A stretch of 64,000 bases of DNA from Bactericera cockerelli (lineage: Eukaryota > Arthropoda > Insecta > Hemiptera > Triozidae). The position numbers were made by a program, and so were the translations under genes. The notes beneath the pieces were generated by a model. It ran no database searches. It was not told the DNA's origin and saw nothing but the letters and a program-made list of their open reading frames with translations. How positions within the stretch are numbered: position 1 is the stretch's first letter; every line of letters begins with the position of its first letter. This document shows, piece by piece, positions 1 through 10,691 of this stretch. The DNA is taken from positions 4,210,859 to 4,274,858 of the forward strand of contig CM044967.1 of assembly GCA_024516035.1 (NCBI GenBank), written 5' to 3'.

Positions 1-380
1 TTGGCATGCCTCAAGCTTTTGGCACTTTATGGTTAATCGATCCTGATTTTATATACATATCTTTATTTCATTCATAACTACTATGAGCAATAATACTAAT
101 AAGTATATAATATTATGTACATAGTAATTTCAATAATCATGGCATCATGCATCATATACTGATACAGCTAATACTAATCGCAATAATCATGCACTATTAG
201 GCGATCAAGCAGAACTAATTTCTGCTCCATACGTCCTTAGTTCCTTACTTCTTAGCAGAAAACCAGAGCAAAGTGTGTGCCTATCACCGTGTAATGTTCA
301 TATAAATCACTTCTTCTTTACGACAAAAGTTCGCGCCTGTCAACAGAAAAATCCAGCAAAATCAATTGCTAACAAACGCC
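1..380. other. AT-rich, nothing recognised
   Basis: No long frame, tRNA-like motif or repeat family seen elsewhere in the window is visible here. The short frames in this stretch lack coding character. Confidence 0.5.
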
Positions 381-830
381 AGGGCATCGTTCCAGAGAGC
401 ACTCTCACTCTCGAAATCTACAAATCTCCCTCTAACAACCATCAACCATCACACAACGCACTCTGATTGGTTATTTCGAGTGAGTTATTATGAGAGTAAT
501 CTCCGTTTGAAAAGACTTGAAATACTTCAAAAAGAGTTTAGGGATTATGAGAGTGAGAGTGCTTTCTGGAACAAACTCCAGGCCTTCGTTCCAGAGAGCA
601 CTCTCACTCTCATAATCCACAAATCTCCGTTTCAACCGTCACACAACGCACTCTGATTGGCTCTTTCGTTCAAATTAACCAATCAGAGCGCGTTGAGTGC
701 CGGTTGAAAGACTTCAAACGGAGATTTGGGAATTTTGAGAGTGAGAGTGCTTTCTGGAACAAGGTCCAGGGCCTCATTCCAGAAACCACTCTCACTCTCA
801 AAATCCCCAAATCTCCGTTTCAACCGTCAG
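381..830. repeat. Foldback (palindromic) MITE array, three units
   Basis: Two near-complete inverted-repeat units (about 381-577 and 582-770) and a third left arm (771-828) lie head to tail. Each arm begins near TTCCAGAGAGCACTCTCACT, continues through AAATCTCCGTTTCAACCGTC and meets its inverse around CTCTGATTGG/CCAATCAGAG. There is no coding content. The same family recurs at 32590-32884 and as one arm at 38436-38495. Confidence 0.8.
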
Positions 831-849
831 ATTTCGTTAATGCATTTCC

Positions 850-1034
850 GGCTGGGTGAGGTTAATGCTCAAAGCATCTCCTACACTACCTAACCCTCAG
901 AGTCTTATTATTATGTGGTAATATACTCAATTAATGAGGAAAAAAATATGCATTTTTTGGGATCCGAACCCACGGATCCCTACGCTACCTGGATTACCAG
1001 ACTAGCGCCTTAACCACTCGACTACCAATGCACC
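850..1034 (-). mobile_element. SINE family S1, head plus body
   Basis: On the minus strand it starts with the tRNA-like head (TAGTCAAGTGG-type box A, GGGTTCGGATCCC box-B region). It continues through the GAGGGTTAGGT body and stops before the ATT tail. It abuts the foldback array. Confidence 0.75.
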
Positions 1035-1238
1035 CTACGATACATACAATCCAGCCATATCATTGAATAGTAATTATGAATGAGATCAGATGATACATAA
1101 CTTACTAGCAGCCCCAGAGATCAGCTATTATCTGGTAATTAAGCAATGTGGCTAAACTATGCTGAGGAGCAAGGCAACCTACTTAGGAACTGAAGCTAAG
1201 TGCAGAACATCATATTTTTTTCTGTTTATACTGATATA

Positions 1239-1536
1239 GTTACTTCTTCCTTATACATACTTACCAAAGTTATGATCATCGTAAATATAGATACCTACTT
1301 ACCTATGGCCTATGTTACTTCTTCTTTCTACATACTTACCAAAGTTATGATAATCGTAAGTATAAATACCTACTTACCTATGGCCTCTGTTACTTCTTCC
1401 TCAGACATATACTTACCGAAGTTATGATCATCGTAAGTATAAATACCTACTTACCTATGGCCTCTGTTACTTCTTCCTTAGACATACTTACCAAAGTTAT
1501 GATAATCGTAAGTATAAATACCTACTTACCAATGGT
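1239..1536 (+). repeat. Minisatellite, about 75-bp unit x 4
   Basis: Units begin GTTACTTCTTCC at 1239, 1314, 1389 and 1466 (periods 75, 75, 77). Each contains ACTTACCAAAGTTATGAT and TACCTACTTACC. The units are nearly identical, so the array is young. A frame stays open through part of it but has no coding signature. Confidence 0.9.
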
Positions 1537-1662
1537 AAGTCTAAGGAGATAACTATTCCGCCTGCACTGACAGTCTGATTGTGATGTTTATGAAAAAAAA
1601 AATAGTAGAGATATGTTTCATAAATGTATGTAAATATAGGTATTAGGTTTGTATGATATTAT

Positions 1663-1905
1663 TGTTCTAGGCAGCTTGGCTACAGCTGAGGGGAGTAATG
1701 GTCTCTATCGAAGTTTAGTTGAAAAGTTGGCTCGTTCCTAAGCACATATTTCAATGTGCGATCGACCATCATGAGAACTAGCGCTTTTTTTATTAAACCT
1801 TTGGGAAAATGCAAGCTAGCCTGGCTTGTAAGGGTAGGCTAGTCTGTTGTCTGTTTATAGTCCACTAGCGAGACACTGGTCTTCTCCCTGTTTAACGACC
1901 TCAGA
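1663..1905 (+). repeat. Dispersed repeat (CAGCTTGGCTACAGCTG) and a VNTR-family fragment
   Basis: 1663-1800 matches 52389-52535 and, inverted, 54515-54567. It shares CAGCTTGGCTACAGCTG and GTGCGATC.ACCATCATGAG. 1846-1900 carries a decayed copy of the GGTCTTCTCCCTGTTT motif that is expanded at 29760-30062. Confidence 0.6.
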
Positions 1906-2342
1906 CCGAGAGGTATGTATATGATCCATGTACGTACATTACATACACAGTATATACTTATATAGATTGTGTGTACTCTTATATATATTTTATTTAAACT
2001 GATTAAAGTAGAGAGGTTAGCTGATGGCATGCATTTGAGTTTGGTTTGTGGCAACGAAGTGCCGGTATAGCGCTTGTACGACATATAAACCATGTTCTAG
2101 TACTCCTAATCGGTGATTTTTTATCACCTTGTCATTAACAATTAGACGGTGCTCATCAAAAGTATCGAACTCCCAACTGGCCTTGGACTTAAAGCAGTCG
2201 AAGCTCACACAGGAGGCGTACACTCTCTTGAACACCTGCCAAAACCAAATGTCAACCAGTGAACGATCTCATGCGATATTTTACGAAACCTATATTTTAT
2301 GAGGTTGTGTCTATCAATTATTTCACGAATCTATTATTTTAT

Positions 2343-2692
2343 TTCTTCTTCTTTTTTTACTCTGTCTTATCCCGCTTGAGCAGGGTCGACGTTGTTCAAC
2401 CTCATGGTTGAGGTTGGTTGGTTTTGGCACATTTTTTACGGCTGGATGCCCTTCCTAACGCCAACGATTCTATTTGATTTAACGTCCTGGATTAGGACGT
2501 CGGTTTTACCCTCCATTCGCTGGAAATCGTACCAGCTACCCACATTAACCTTACCCAGCCTGGGTAGGGCTGGAAATGCCAACCTCACATGTACTGAGGG
2601 AACAGAATTTTCTGTGTGAAAAATCTGCTCCGACCGGGGATTGAACTCAGGATCTCTGGACTACGGGCAGTAGTCACAGGCTGGAGTAACGG
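2343..2692 (-). mobile_element. SINE family S3, near full length
   Basis: Read on the minus strand: tRNA-like head with a box B around GAGTTCAATCCCCGG, body with CCTACCCAGGCTGGGTAAGG and GGACGTTAAATCAAATAG, then GTTGAACAACGTCGACCCTG and a GAA-rich tail. The extreme 5' head is rearranged compared with 27744-28109. Confidence 0.8.
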
Positions 2693-2739
2693 TAATTTTC
2701 TTTAATGAACACTTAATTTTAATCAATGGCTTACTTCCA

Positions 2740-2925
2740 AAAATCCCACAACGTCCAGTGAGGTTAGGTAGGTCTTGGATGGTTGACCCCTCAAATTCAA
2801 ACCCACGTTGTGTTCGCCCTTCCCAGCCCAACGCAGGCTGGGTGAGATTAATGCGGGTAGCTGGTCAGTGGCCAGGAAGTTTCCAGCCAACAGAGGGTAA
2901 AATGGAAGAGAATGCCACCTATTCC
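2740..2925 (+). mobile_element. S3-related repeat (S3b)
   Basis: Contains ACGTCCAGTGAGGTTAGGT and CAGGCTGGGTGAGATTAATG followed by a GAGGGTAAAA stretch. This layout is shared with 22400-22545, 39040-39170 and 45510-45690. No tRNA-like head was found. Confidence 0.6.
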
Positions 2926-2961
2926 AGCCCAAGACATATTATTCATCATAATATATCATAG

Positions 2962-3120
2962 GGTGGGGTCATCGTGAACGATGGTAGCCAGACAACCACT
3001 GTCTTTACAAGGGGACTAATAATTGACAAGGCCCCCAGAACTAAACCAATGCTGGTCTACTCCCTGTTTATAGTCCTCCAGCTAGACTGCTGGTCTACTC
3101 CCTATAGTCCTCCAGCCAGA
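2962..3120 (+). repeat. VNTR-family repeat, about two short units
   Basis: Starts with a hairpin (CATCGTGAACGATG), then ACTAATAATTGACAAGG and two copies of CTGGTCTACTCCCT. It is the same family as 29643-30062 (8 units) and 30776-30925 (1 unit). Confidence 0.7.
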
Positions 3121-3240
3121 CCATATTATTATGTGGTAAAAATCCCAAATGGGAGGATTACTTGTCATGTCCCGGCTGGGTTTCGAACCCGCGACCTCTG
3201 GACTCACAGAGTACCGCCTTTACCACTGAGCTACCGGGAC
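3121..3240 (-). mobile_element. SINE family S4, head and proximal body
   Basis: The minus-strand head begins GTCCCGGTAGCTCAGTGG. A box-B-like GGGTTCGAAACCC is followed by AGCCGGGAC, which closes a seven-base acceptor-like stem (GTCCCGG/CCGGGAC). The copy ends after TTTTTACCACATAATA. Confidence 0.85.
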
Positions 3241-3895
3241 ATATTACTTTATTGTGTAGTTTTTTTTTTATTATTATTAAAGAAGTTATGTGCTATATCC
3301 GTAAACAGGTGATCAAGTTCTTGGAACTGAGAAATAGCTTAAAACATCAACAATGTGTCTTTAGAATACGTACCATCTCACATGCTGAATTATTTATTAC
3401 AATTATTTTAATAATATTATTGTTATTATTATTATTTATTTATTTATTTTTTCCACACAACACAATAAAGCTTACGTGTTGGCTTTTTATTTATTCTTGA
3501 ATATTTTTTTTTCGCAAGTCACTCCCAAGGTAACAAAGATAATCCATGAACGAATGAAAAACTCACTCAGACATACAACTTATTATTATTATTTTATTTT
3601 TAAATATAATCATTATTTACCTACTTGATAAAAATAATTGGGTACGAGACAATAACTTTCCTTCCTTTTATTATTATTATCATTATAGTAATGTTATCAT
3701 TATTATTTTTAGTAGTAGTAATAGTAGTAGTATAGAAGTATAGTCATCTCCATAAGTTTCATACATAAAAAATCTGGTGTGACACCACACGACTTTCCTC
3801 ATCACTCGAAAAGAAGTCAAAAATTAATAAGTTCTGCTGAGAGAGCTCAGTTTCGTCAAAATGGTATAGTGTGCAAATTACAATTAAGTCCATTA
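3241..3895. repeat. AT-rich stretch with ATT/AGT microsatellites
   Basis: Holds ATT-type runs near 3410-3450, 3583-3600 and 3668-3700, and an AGT run at about 3711-3735. There is no gene-like frame. 3830-3895 is repeated at 4320-4383. Confidence 0.6.
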
Positions 3896-3900
3896 TATAG

Positions 3901-3980
3901 GGTAGTCGAGTTGTTAACGCGCTAGTCTGGTAATCCAGGTAGCGTAGGGATCCGTTGGTTCGAATCGCACCCAGTGCATG
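3901..3980 (+). mobile_element. S1 SINE head only
   Basis: Box-A-like GGTAGTCGAGTTGTTAACGC through GGTTCGAATCGCACCCAGTG. The body is missing after GTGCATG. Confidence 0.75.
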
Positions 3981-4101
3981 TTGTATCCAGGAACCGCTTT
4001 TGCATTATCAGAAATCTCAGATGGCTGACTTCTCTGTAATGATACCTCAAATAGGTACCGTGTTAGGTATTCTATAAAAATTAGGTGATCTATTTCGGTT
4101 G

Positions 4102-4319
4102 TGTTAGGTAGCCAAGTGGTTAACGCCCTAGTCTGGTAATCCAGGTAGAGTAGGGATCCGCTGGTTCGAATCCCACCCAGTGCATGAATTTTTCCTCGTT
4201 CATTTGAGTTTGTGACCACATAATAATAAGACTCTGAGGGCTAGGTGGTAGAAAATGCTTTGAGCATTAACCTTGCCAGGTAGTTACCTTCCACTAAAGA
4301 GTGTCATTATTATTATTAT
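4102..4319 (+). mobile_element. SINE family S1, full length
   Basis: Head from GTTAGGTAGCCAAGTGG, box B GGTTCGAATCCC, body GACTCTGAGGGCTAGGTGG, CTTCCACTAAAGAGTG and an ATT tail to 4319. Confidence 0.85.
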
Positions 4320-4593
4320 CAAGTTCTGCTCAGTTTCGTCAAAATGGTATAGTGTGCAAACTACAATTAAATCCATTATAATAATGTAGGAATTACAAGA
4401 TTAATCTTACCACATGACTCTCGGAAAAAAGGAAGAAGAAGAAGAAGGAGACAAGAATTTGAATTTTGAATTGGTTTACTTTATTTTACATAATTGGTAC
4501 ATACATGGATACATCACCTAAGCTAACAAATAACAAAAGAGAGAAAAAAGAAGAAAAAACTGTCAACAACAAGGTCACTTAATCTATCTTTAT

Positions 4594-4858
4594 CTTTTAT
4601 ATATAAATGTCAAAGACACTCACTGACCACTGACCACTGACCACTGACCACTGACTGATCATCGCTCTACAGCCCAAACCGTAAGTCCTAGGAAGCTGAA
4701 ATTTGGTAGGTAGCTTTGTCTTATAGTCTAGATGTGCAATAAGACGGGATTTTTCGAAACTCCCACTACAACACGTGCCATTGGCGAAAAAGGATTTTTT
4801 GCTTTCACGGCCATGCCTCGGCCCGCAAGGCGGGCGACAGCCCGCTAGTCTTTTATAT
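4594..4858 (+). repeat. Dispersed repeat with (CACTGAC)5 and GC-rich hairpin
   Basis: Five perfect 7-bp CACTGAC units at 4621-4655 precede AGCCCAAACCGTAAGTCC and GAAGCTGAAATTTGGTAGG. The stretch ends in a GC-rich hairpin (CCCGCAAGGCGGG). It looks like a noncoding transposon end. I could not assign a family. Confidence 0.6.
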
Positions 4859-4859
4859 T

Positions 4860-5577
4860 ATTTTAAAAATAAACCCTGTCCAGACATAATTATATCTTTG
4901 ACTGTCTGAAATTTTTTTGCAAGCTTTTGGTTTCCGCATGTTTTATTGCAAAACAATCTTTTCTCATCCAAACAAAACACTCCTATATTGTGTTTTTTTT
5001 TTCAATGCTGATTGGGTTAATTTTTTTATTCTTACCTATAATTATTCGTCCATCGTGTCTGGACTATGTCTGATATCGTCCATCTCACTATGTCCTCTTA
5101 GGGGTTGTCTGTTTGCAGTACCACAGCCCAAACGGTAACAGATATTGAAATTTCATAAGAGACCCCCCCCCATTAACATCGTCAAACTACCTAGAAAATT
5201 ATAAAATTAAAATATCTATTCGCAGGTAGTAGAAAATTGTAAAATATTAGTTGGCTAGTTCGGATTTGAGTAATAATAAAATTCTGTTGTGATATCACTC
5301 TAATGATTAACGCAAATATTATAACATTAAAAAATAACATCTCTGAGGTCGGTCCATGTATAAAAAACAGGCATTAAAAGGACATAAAGACATAAAAGCG
5401 AGAAATAAAACCATAAAAAATAATCCACCAAGTCCACTTTCCTACGGCTTTGCTCCAGTTCAAGTTGTACCATCAAACTAATTTGTTCTTCATGAGTTGA
5501 GGATCTCTGAGTCCTTTACTATGTTACAAAGGACGAAATGTTCTCACGGTGCTGAGTAGGATAATGAAGAAAGCATG
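4860..5577. other. No recognised feature
   Basis: AT-rich with a C run at about 5164-5171. AGCCCAAACGGTAACAG at about 5124 echoes the repeat at 4594-4858. No coding-like frame. Confidence 0.4.
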
Positions 5578-5670
5578 ATGTCCTGGCACGCAGGACCAGT
5601 GCGGGGGACAGTCGCTTACCGCGAGGAAGGTCCTGGGTTCAAAACCCGTAAAGTACAAAAAAATCACTTC
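5578..5670 (+). mobile_element. tRNA-like SINE head, single copy in window
   Basis: Contains a box-B-like GGGTTCAAAACCC preceded by CGCGAGGAAGGTCCT. No other copy was seen in the window. It could be a tRNA-derived element or a decayed tRNA pseudogene. Confidence 0.4.
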
Positions 5671-5735
5671 AGGTAGATATTCAATCGAACCTGGATATAA
5701 GGGAGCTCAAGGGACTCAAGGTACAAGGGACAGCA

Positions 5736-5941
5736 AGGGTTGGGTGGAAGAGATTGCTATAGGCAATAACCCCGCCCTTTAGTTAGGACATACTCGTATG
5801 TTTTCAAATGTATTTTCTATTCTTTTTCATTTTTATTGTATATATTGTTTTTTTCATTTTTTCACTGTTATAATTATTATTTATATGTACATAATGTCCT
5901 TTTGTATCTAATAAAGAATTGCATAATAATAATAATAATAA
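5736..5941 (+). mobile_element. LT retroelement 3' tail
   Basis: Begins GGGTTGGGTGGAAGAGATTG with the hairpin TTGCT-ATA-GGCAA, then CCCCGCCCTTTAGTTAGGAC. A T-rich stretch follows, then CTAATAAAGAATTG and an (AAT)n end. This is the 3' end of a truncated retroelement with no coding part. Confidence 0.7.
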
Positions 5942-5978
5942 GGGACCAGACTTTTTTCTCTTATATCGAGATTTTTTA

Positions 5979-6107
5979 GGGTGGAATTAATAGACGTTTT
6001 TGTAATACCTCTGTGGCGCTAAGTCACGGATTGCGTACTGTGTAAGATAGGGAAAACCGACGCTTAACAATGACTTAAGTTATTGATGTTGTCTATTAAT
6101 TTCGCCC
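5979..6107. mobile_element. TTA-flanked MITE (PIF/Harbinger-like), 129 bp
   Basis: Terminal inverted repeats GGGTGGAATTAATAGAC and GTCTATTAATTTCGCCC, bounded by TTA at 5976-5978 and 6108-6110. A second copy of matching length lies at 54286-54417. A 3-bp TTA duplication is typical of the PIF/Harbinger superfamily. There is no transposase. Confidence 0.75.
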
Positions 6108-6260
6108 TTAGTCTCTTATATCCATCCAAGCTTTTGCCTCAAAAATGAAAGGCACAAGATAATTTTCTCTTATAGCCAGGATTCTTTTATATACCGGTTC
6201 GATTGTAAAGACATAGTTAGTTACACCAATAAATGAGACTGTCTTGGACTGTGAGAGTGA

Positions 6261-6435
6261 AGGGCCAAATTATAAAACAGGTTGAAATTTAAGATGAGTC
6301 AGACTGTCCCTCAAGTCGGGCTATAGTGCTCTCATGCGTTGGCGCCAAATTTAGGCCCAAAACGATGTACGGCAATGCCTCATTGTGTACAGTAGGGTTA
6401 GGACAATTTAAGTGTAGGGCCATGCCTCGTCGGGC
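6261..6435. mobile_element. GGGCC-ended MITE, left part
   Basis: Starts AGGGCCAAATTATAAAACAGG (the opening 20 bases match the family end) and includes CCTCAAGTCGGGCTATAG, as in 13202-13349. No matching right terminus is found, so the copy is truncated or rearranged. Confidence 0.5.
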
Positions 6436-6481
6436 CGGAAGAAGGGTTTGGCCGATCTTGAATTAAAACCTGATTTATTTA

Positions 6482-6624
6482 GTTATCATATTTGTGTTAA
6501 TCACAATCGTGATATCACAACTACTCAAACTCGCTTTACTAAATTTACGCTGAAACCGGGACTTGAACCACCAACCTCCAGGTTACAAGTCCGCTGCCTT
6601 ATCGATCAAGCTACTGAGGTCGGT
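6482..6624 (-). mobile_element. SINE family S2, full length
   Basis: Minus strand: GACCTCAGTAGCTTGATCG head, GGTTCAAGTCCCGG box B, GTAGATTT/AGTAAAGCGAG body, then the GATATCACGATTGTGATT hairpin and a tail toward ATGATAACT. Confidence 0.85.
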
Positions 6625-6689
6625 TATAAATTATAAATCAGGTTTAAATTTTTAAACCTGATTTATATTTCGGCCATTAGAGATAGTAC

Positions 6690-7040
6690 CGTGCACTGGT
6701 AGTCAAGTGGTAACGCGCTAGTCTGGTAATTAATCCAGGTAGCGTAGGGATAAGTTGGTTCAAATCCCAACCAGTGCATGAATTTTTCTTCATTCATTTG
6801 AGTTTGTGACCACATAATAGTAATAAGACTCTGAGGGTTAGGTGGTAGAAAATGGTAGCGTAGGGATCCGTTGGTTCGAATCCCACCCAGTGCATGATTT
6901 TTTCCTCATCCATTTGAGTTTGTGACCACATAATAGTAATAAGACTCTGAGAGTTAGGTGGTAGAAAATGCTTTCAGCATGCCTGGTGGTTACCTTCCAC
7001 TAAACAGTTTTATTATTGATATTATTATTATTATTATAAT
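6690..7040 (+). mobile_element. Tandem chimera of two S1 SINEs
   Basis: The first S1 copy (6690 to about 6853) jumps at GGTAGAAAATG straight into GTAGCGTAGGGATCC of a second copy that lacks its head and runs to the ATT tail. The joint looks like unequal recombination between S1 copies, not two insertions. Confidence 0.75.
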
Positions 7041-7845
7041 AAATTGACATTCACAATAACGCAACCTGTATGTATGATGATATCGTATCATCTGTTCTTC
7101 TCATATTGAAGCGCAGATAAATGATTACTTAAGAATTACTACCAGTATGTACAACCTATTTTTCCTTTTAATTGCACTTTCAGGTAAATAATAATGTTGA
7201 GTTTGTATGTGTATTGAATAGGGGACACTCGTAAAAATATATGGCGTGACTTTAAATCAAGGTCGATTCTTTAAGTCTACATCTGTAGAATATTGTAGAC
7301 CATGAAAGTATTCTTTACGTCTGAGGATCATCAGTGTAGTATTAAAATAATAATATTACATTAGAGACATTAAAGGCGGTAATTGAAGACAAGTTGTATA
7401 TTTAGTACATCACTTCTCACTTTTCTGTTCTGACCAATCCACTCATAATTAGGCTTTTTACATAAATAACCAGTTTACCACATAGAAGGGTTTGGCTTTT
7501 TAGTCATCTTGAGGCAATATAAAATTTACTCTCAATTTTAAAAATAAAATCCTCAATTAAATATTTTCACCACAAACGTTGTAAATTTATTTGGAAATAC
7601 GAGTAATAACAGATATTTTCCTAAAATAAAAATTAATCTTCGTTTTAGATTTAATGATAGATGAGGAGCAACTAATAAAGGTCTTTTTCTAGCAAAATTA
7701 TAGAAATAAATAATTATGATTTTTTTTGGGGATAGGTATATTAAATAATTTATCTTATTACCTAACCTGCAAGAAATTAATTGATGAGGTAACAGTAGGT
7801 TAAATATATCATGTAATTTGTTTTTTAAATAAAATATATTATAAC
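7041..7845. other. No recognised feature
   Basis: AT-rich sequence. A long minus-strand frame (7553-7903) is low-complexity I/L/F/N/K-rich and runs into the neighbouring S2 SINE, so I do not call it a gene. Confidence 0.45.
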
Positions 7846-7849
7846 CCGG

Positions 7850-7990
7850 TGTACTTCTAACCGACAAGGCGGTGGACTTGTAACCTGGAGGTTGGTGGTT
7901 CAATACTCAAGTTGAGCAGAAATTTAGTAAAAAGTTAGTAGTAATATCACGATTGTGATTAACACAAAATATATGATAAATGATAACTTT
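7850..7990 (+). mobile_element. SINE family S2, diverged
   Basis: Recognised by GACAAGGCGGTGGACTTG, TAACCTGGAGGTTGGTGG and the terminal ATATCACGATTGTGATTAAC. The 5' head has decayed. Confidence 0.75.
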
Positions 7991-8765
7991 AATGAAATTA
8001 ATTTACGAATGAGATCAACTATAGAGGCCTGTATGTTTAATTTTTGATCAACCGACTCATGCTAGTAGCTAAAATTTCTCACTTTTCTATAATGACTGAT
8101 TTGAATGTTTGTAGAGCTCGTTTTAGATTTCAATCTTGAAAGAGACTTCTATTCTTGAAGGACTATTGAAATAGTGACCTTCCGGAATTTGTTTATGTTT
8201 TGCATTTAATTTTATACAATTTAAAAATGAAAATATCCTCTTCGTATGTCAACACGCCAGGTAACATAATATACCTAATTTAATTCAATTGTAGAATATT
8301 TCTGAGATTATTAATTTATTTGCTCTCATTATATTTAATTTTATTATCTTCTTCTTCCCGAGTCCATGATGATGGTTGTGTCATGGTGATGGAAGGATTG
8401 ATGGGGTATAAGTATAACCCCTGTGGATTTATCATTATTACTATTAATAATATTGATAGGTAATTGGTGCAAAATATTTGAAAGTTTTCTTTTAGGATGA
8501 ACTCAGCCTTGAAAGAAACGAGAGTCATCTAGGAGAGCCTATAATTTCATTTCATAAAACATCAAAGTCTGAATGTTCAGAGCGTTTGAAAGTTCCGAGG
8601 GGTCATTAATATGGAAATACTGGAGTATGTTAGTTAAGGTTTAATCAGTGTTTACACTCTTAATGGCCGATGTCTTGTTCTGGACTTTTAATCACAATAA
8701 ATTTGAATACTGAGAGAGCATTTATTTCATACGTTGGTGGTTGCATCGGTGGTCTGTGATCGAGT
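7991..8765. other. No recognised feature
   Basis: No coding-like frame. An E-family edge (ACTTCTCACTTTTCTGTTTA) follows at about 8778-8800. Confidence 0.4.
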
Positions 8766-8878
8766 ATGAATACAACTTCTCACTTTTCTGTTTATACTGA
8801 CTGATACTGGTGGGTACATGTAATCAAGGTAGCGGGTTAATCGAGGAATTGAGAGTTCGGATCCCACGCAATATTATT

Positions 8879-9010
8879 AAGCCCAAAAAATATTATTATG
8901 TGGTAAAACTCCCAAATGGGAGGATAACTTGTCATGTCCCGGCTGGGTTTCGAACCCATGACATCTGGAATCTCTGGATTCACAGAGTGCCGCCTTTACC
9001 ACTGAGCTAC
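8879..9010 (-). mobile_element. SINE family S4, head and proximal body
   Basis: Same layout as 3121-3240, with GGGTTCGAAACCCAGCCGGG read on the minus strand. The head ends inside GTAGCTCAGTGG, so the acceptor-like stem is incomplete. An E-family edge follows at 9016-9043. Confidence 0.8.
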
Positions 9011-9399
9011 TTATAGAACTTCTCACTTTTCTGTTTTTACTGATAAACAATGTTAGTAGCAATAATATGTTGATGAATATCCTCGCAGGTTCATGATGGC
9101 AGCAACTGCACCAAGCATTATATTTGGTAAGCCAAGCGCGGCGAATAATAGAGAATAAATCATTAAGATTTTTAATCTGGCCTAAACCTTATGATCCATT
9201 GTATATGGTTCATCTTTATTTACAACTGCATGAATTTTCACTTCGGACAAAACAAATTGACCATGATAACTGGACAGTAGCCAACGATTATGAAGAAGTC
9301 AACAGGTACCACTTACCAATACGATTCTGGAGCTGAAATCGTTTTAAACACCGCACGCTTATAGCTTTCTACTTCTGATTAATGAATTTGTGTATTTGA

Positions 9400-9690
9400 A
9401 AGTTATCATATTTGTTTTATTTGAGTTAATCACAATCGTGTTATCACAATTAGTCAAACTCACCTTACAAAATAATGAAATATATTAGTTCTCAGGGAAA
9501 ACTTATAGCTATACACAACTCTTGGTAAAACAAATGAACATCGAAATAATTTCCATACTTGGCAAGATCGATGTCACAGTTACTCTAACACGACAGAAAA
9601 ACTCACCATGTGTGGAACTCAATGCACCGACCTCCAGGTTACAAGTCCGCCGCCTGTTGTAACCTGGAGGTCTGTTCCACACTGTATTGT
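9400..9690 (-). mobile_element. S2 SINE pieces with a small inverted repeat
   Basis: 9400-9465 is an S2 3' part (ATCACAATCGTGTTATCAC). 9565-9650 is an S2-like head region. CCTCCAGGTTACAAG is then mirrored by TTGTAACCTGGAGG across CCGCCG, forming a local palindrome at about 9631-9671. Confidence 0.6.
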
Positions 9691-9699
9691 GTAAAGTGC

Positions 9700-10690
9700 A
9701 GGCAAAAAATGACTCTCTACTCTTTTGTCATAAGCCGACAGCAATAATAAAGTATTTGTTAAGGTCTATCACAGGCCATAGATCACAGATAAAACTTAGA
9801 ACGGAAGTTGCTTCTCGAGTAGACATTACACACTTTGCAGACTACAAAGAAGACGACAAAAGCTACGCCAAAAGATCACAATACATACATTAAATCACAA
9901 TACATTACATTTCTTGCACCGCTTATACTTAGCAGACAATGAAAAGAAACACAAAATATAAGCAAAATTCGAAAAGTTCACTACACATTTCTTATGCAAA
10001 CAAAGAAACCGAGTCAAATGCATTTGCATAAATTTTGCATGCCCGGTATTGTCATGCTGACAGACAGTAGTTCAAAGAAAGTAAAACTTTGTTTACATAG
10101 TTTGTTCTTGGTCTTTTCTTTCTTGTGAAACAAGTCTCAATCTCTTCTTCGTTTTCCAGTAGAACAAAGTCTTATTTGTTCGTTTTTGTTAGTTGTTTGT
10201 TTGTTTGGTTTTTTTTTTTTTTTTTTTTTTCAACAAAGATTCACAATTTCTTTTATAGGTACATACTTACTTCTATTTCTTTTTATCAGAGGTGGTAGCC
10301 GGTTGTGTATGGTCGACGGAAGTAATAATTTATACCAAGTCATCACAGCAACAAAAATATCACCAGAACAACTGCAAGGTTCGGTGCGAAGTTTAAAAGA
10401 TGTTACCGTGTAATTAGTGCATTGAAAGATTTCTATAGTTTCTTCACCTACTTTGACTTTTTTTTTGTTGTCGAGATAACATGGGTTGTGCCGTTACAAA
10501 GTACTTGGAAACGGCTAGCTATTATACTTATGAACTTTTTTTTCATGACCATTTATTTAAAGAGAGGTCTAGCACAATCGAACTCCTTGCCCCTTCTTAT
10601 TAATTTAATTTTAATTTATATTTACTAACGGGCGAGCCCAATGTACGATTAAACAGGATTACTTATCAAAAAGATTACACATTAGGTATC
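9700..10690. other. No recognised gene; poly-T tract
   Basis: Contains a long T run at about 10209-10230. Small frames here have no recognisable domain. Confidence 0.4.
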
Positions 10691-10691
10691 A

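Noticed and set aside
9085..9130. Mini-exon between CCTCGCAG and GGTAAGCC encoding MMAATAPSIIF
   Set aside because: Plausible splice signals, but only about a dozen codons and no partner exon in reach.
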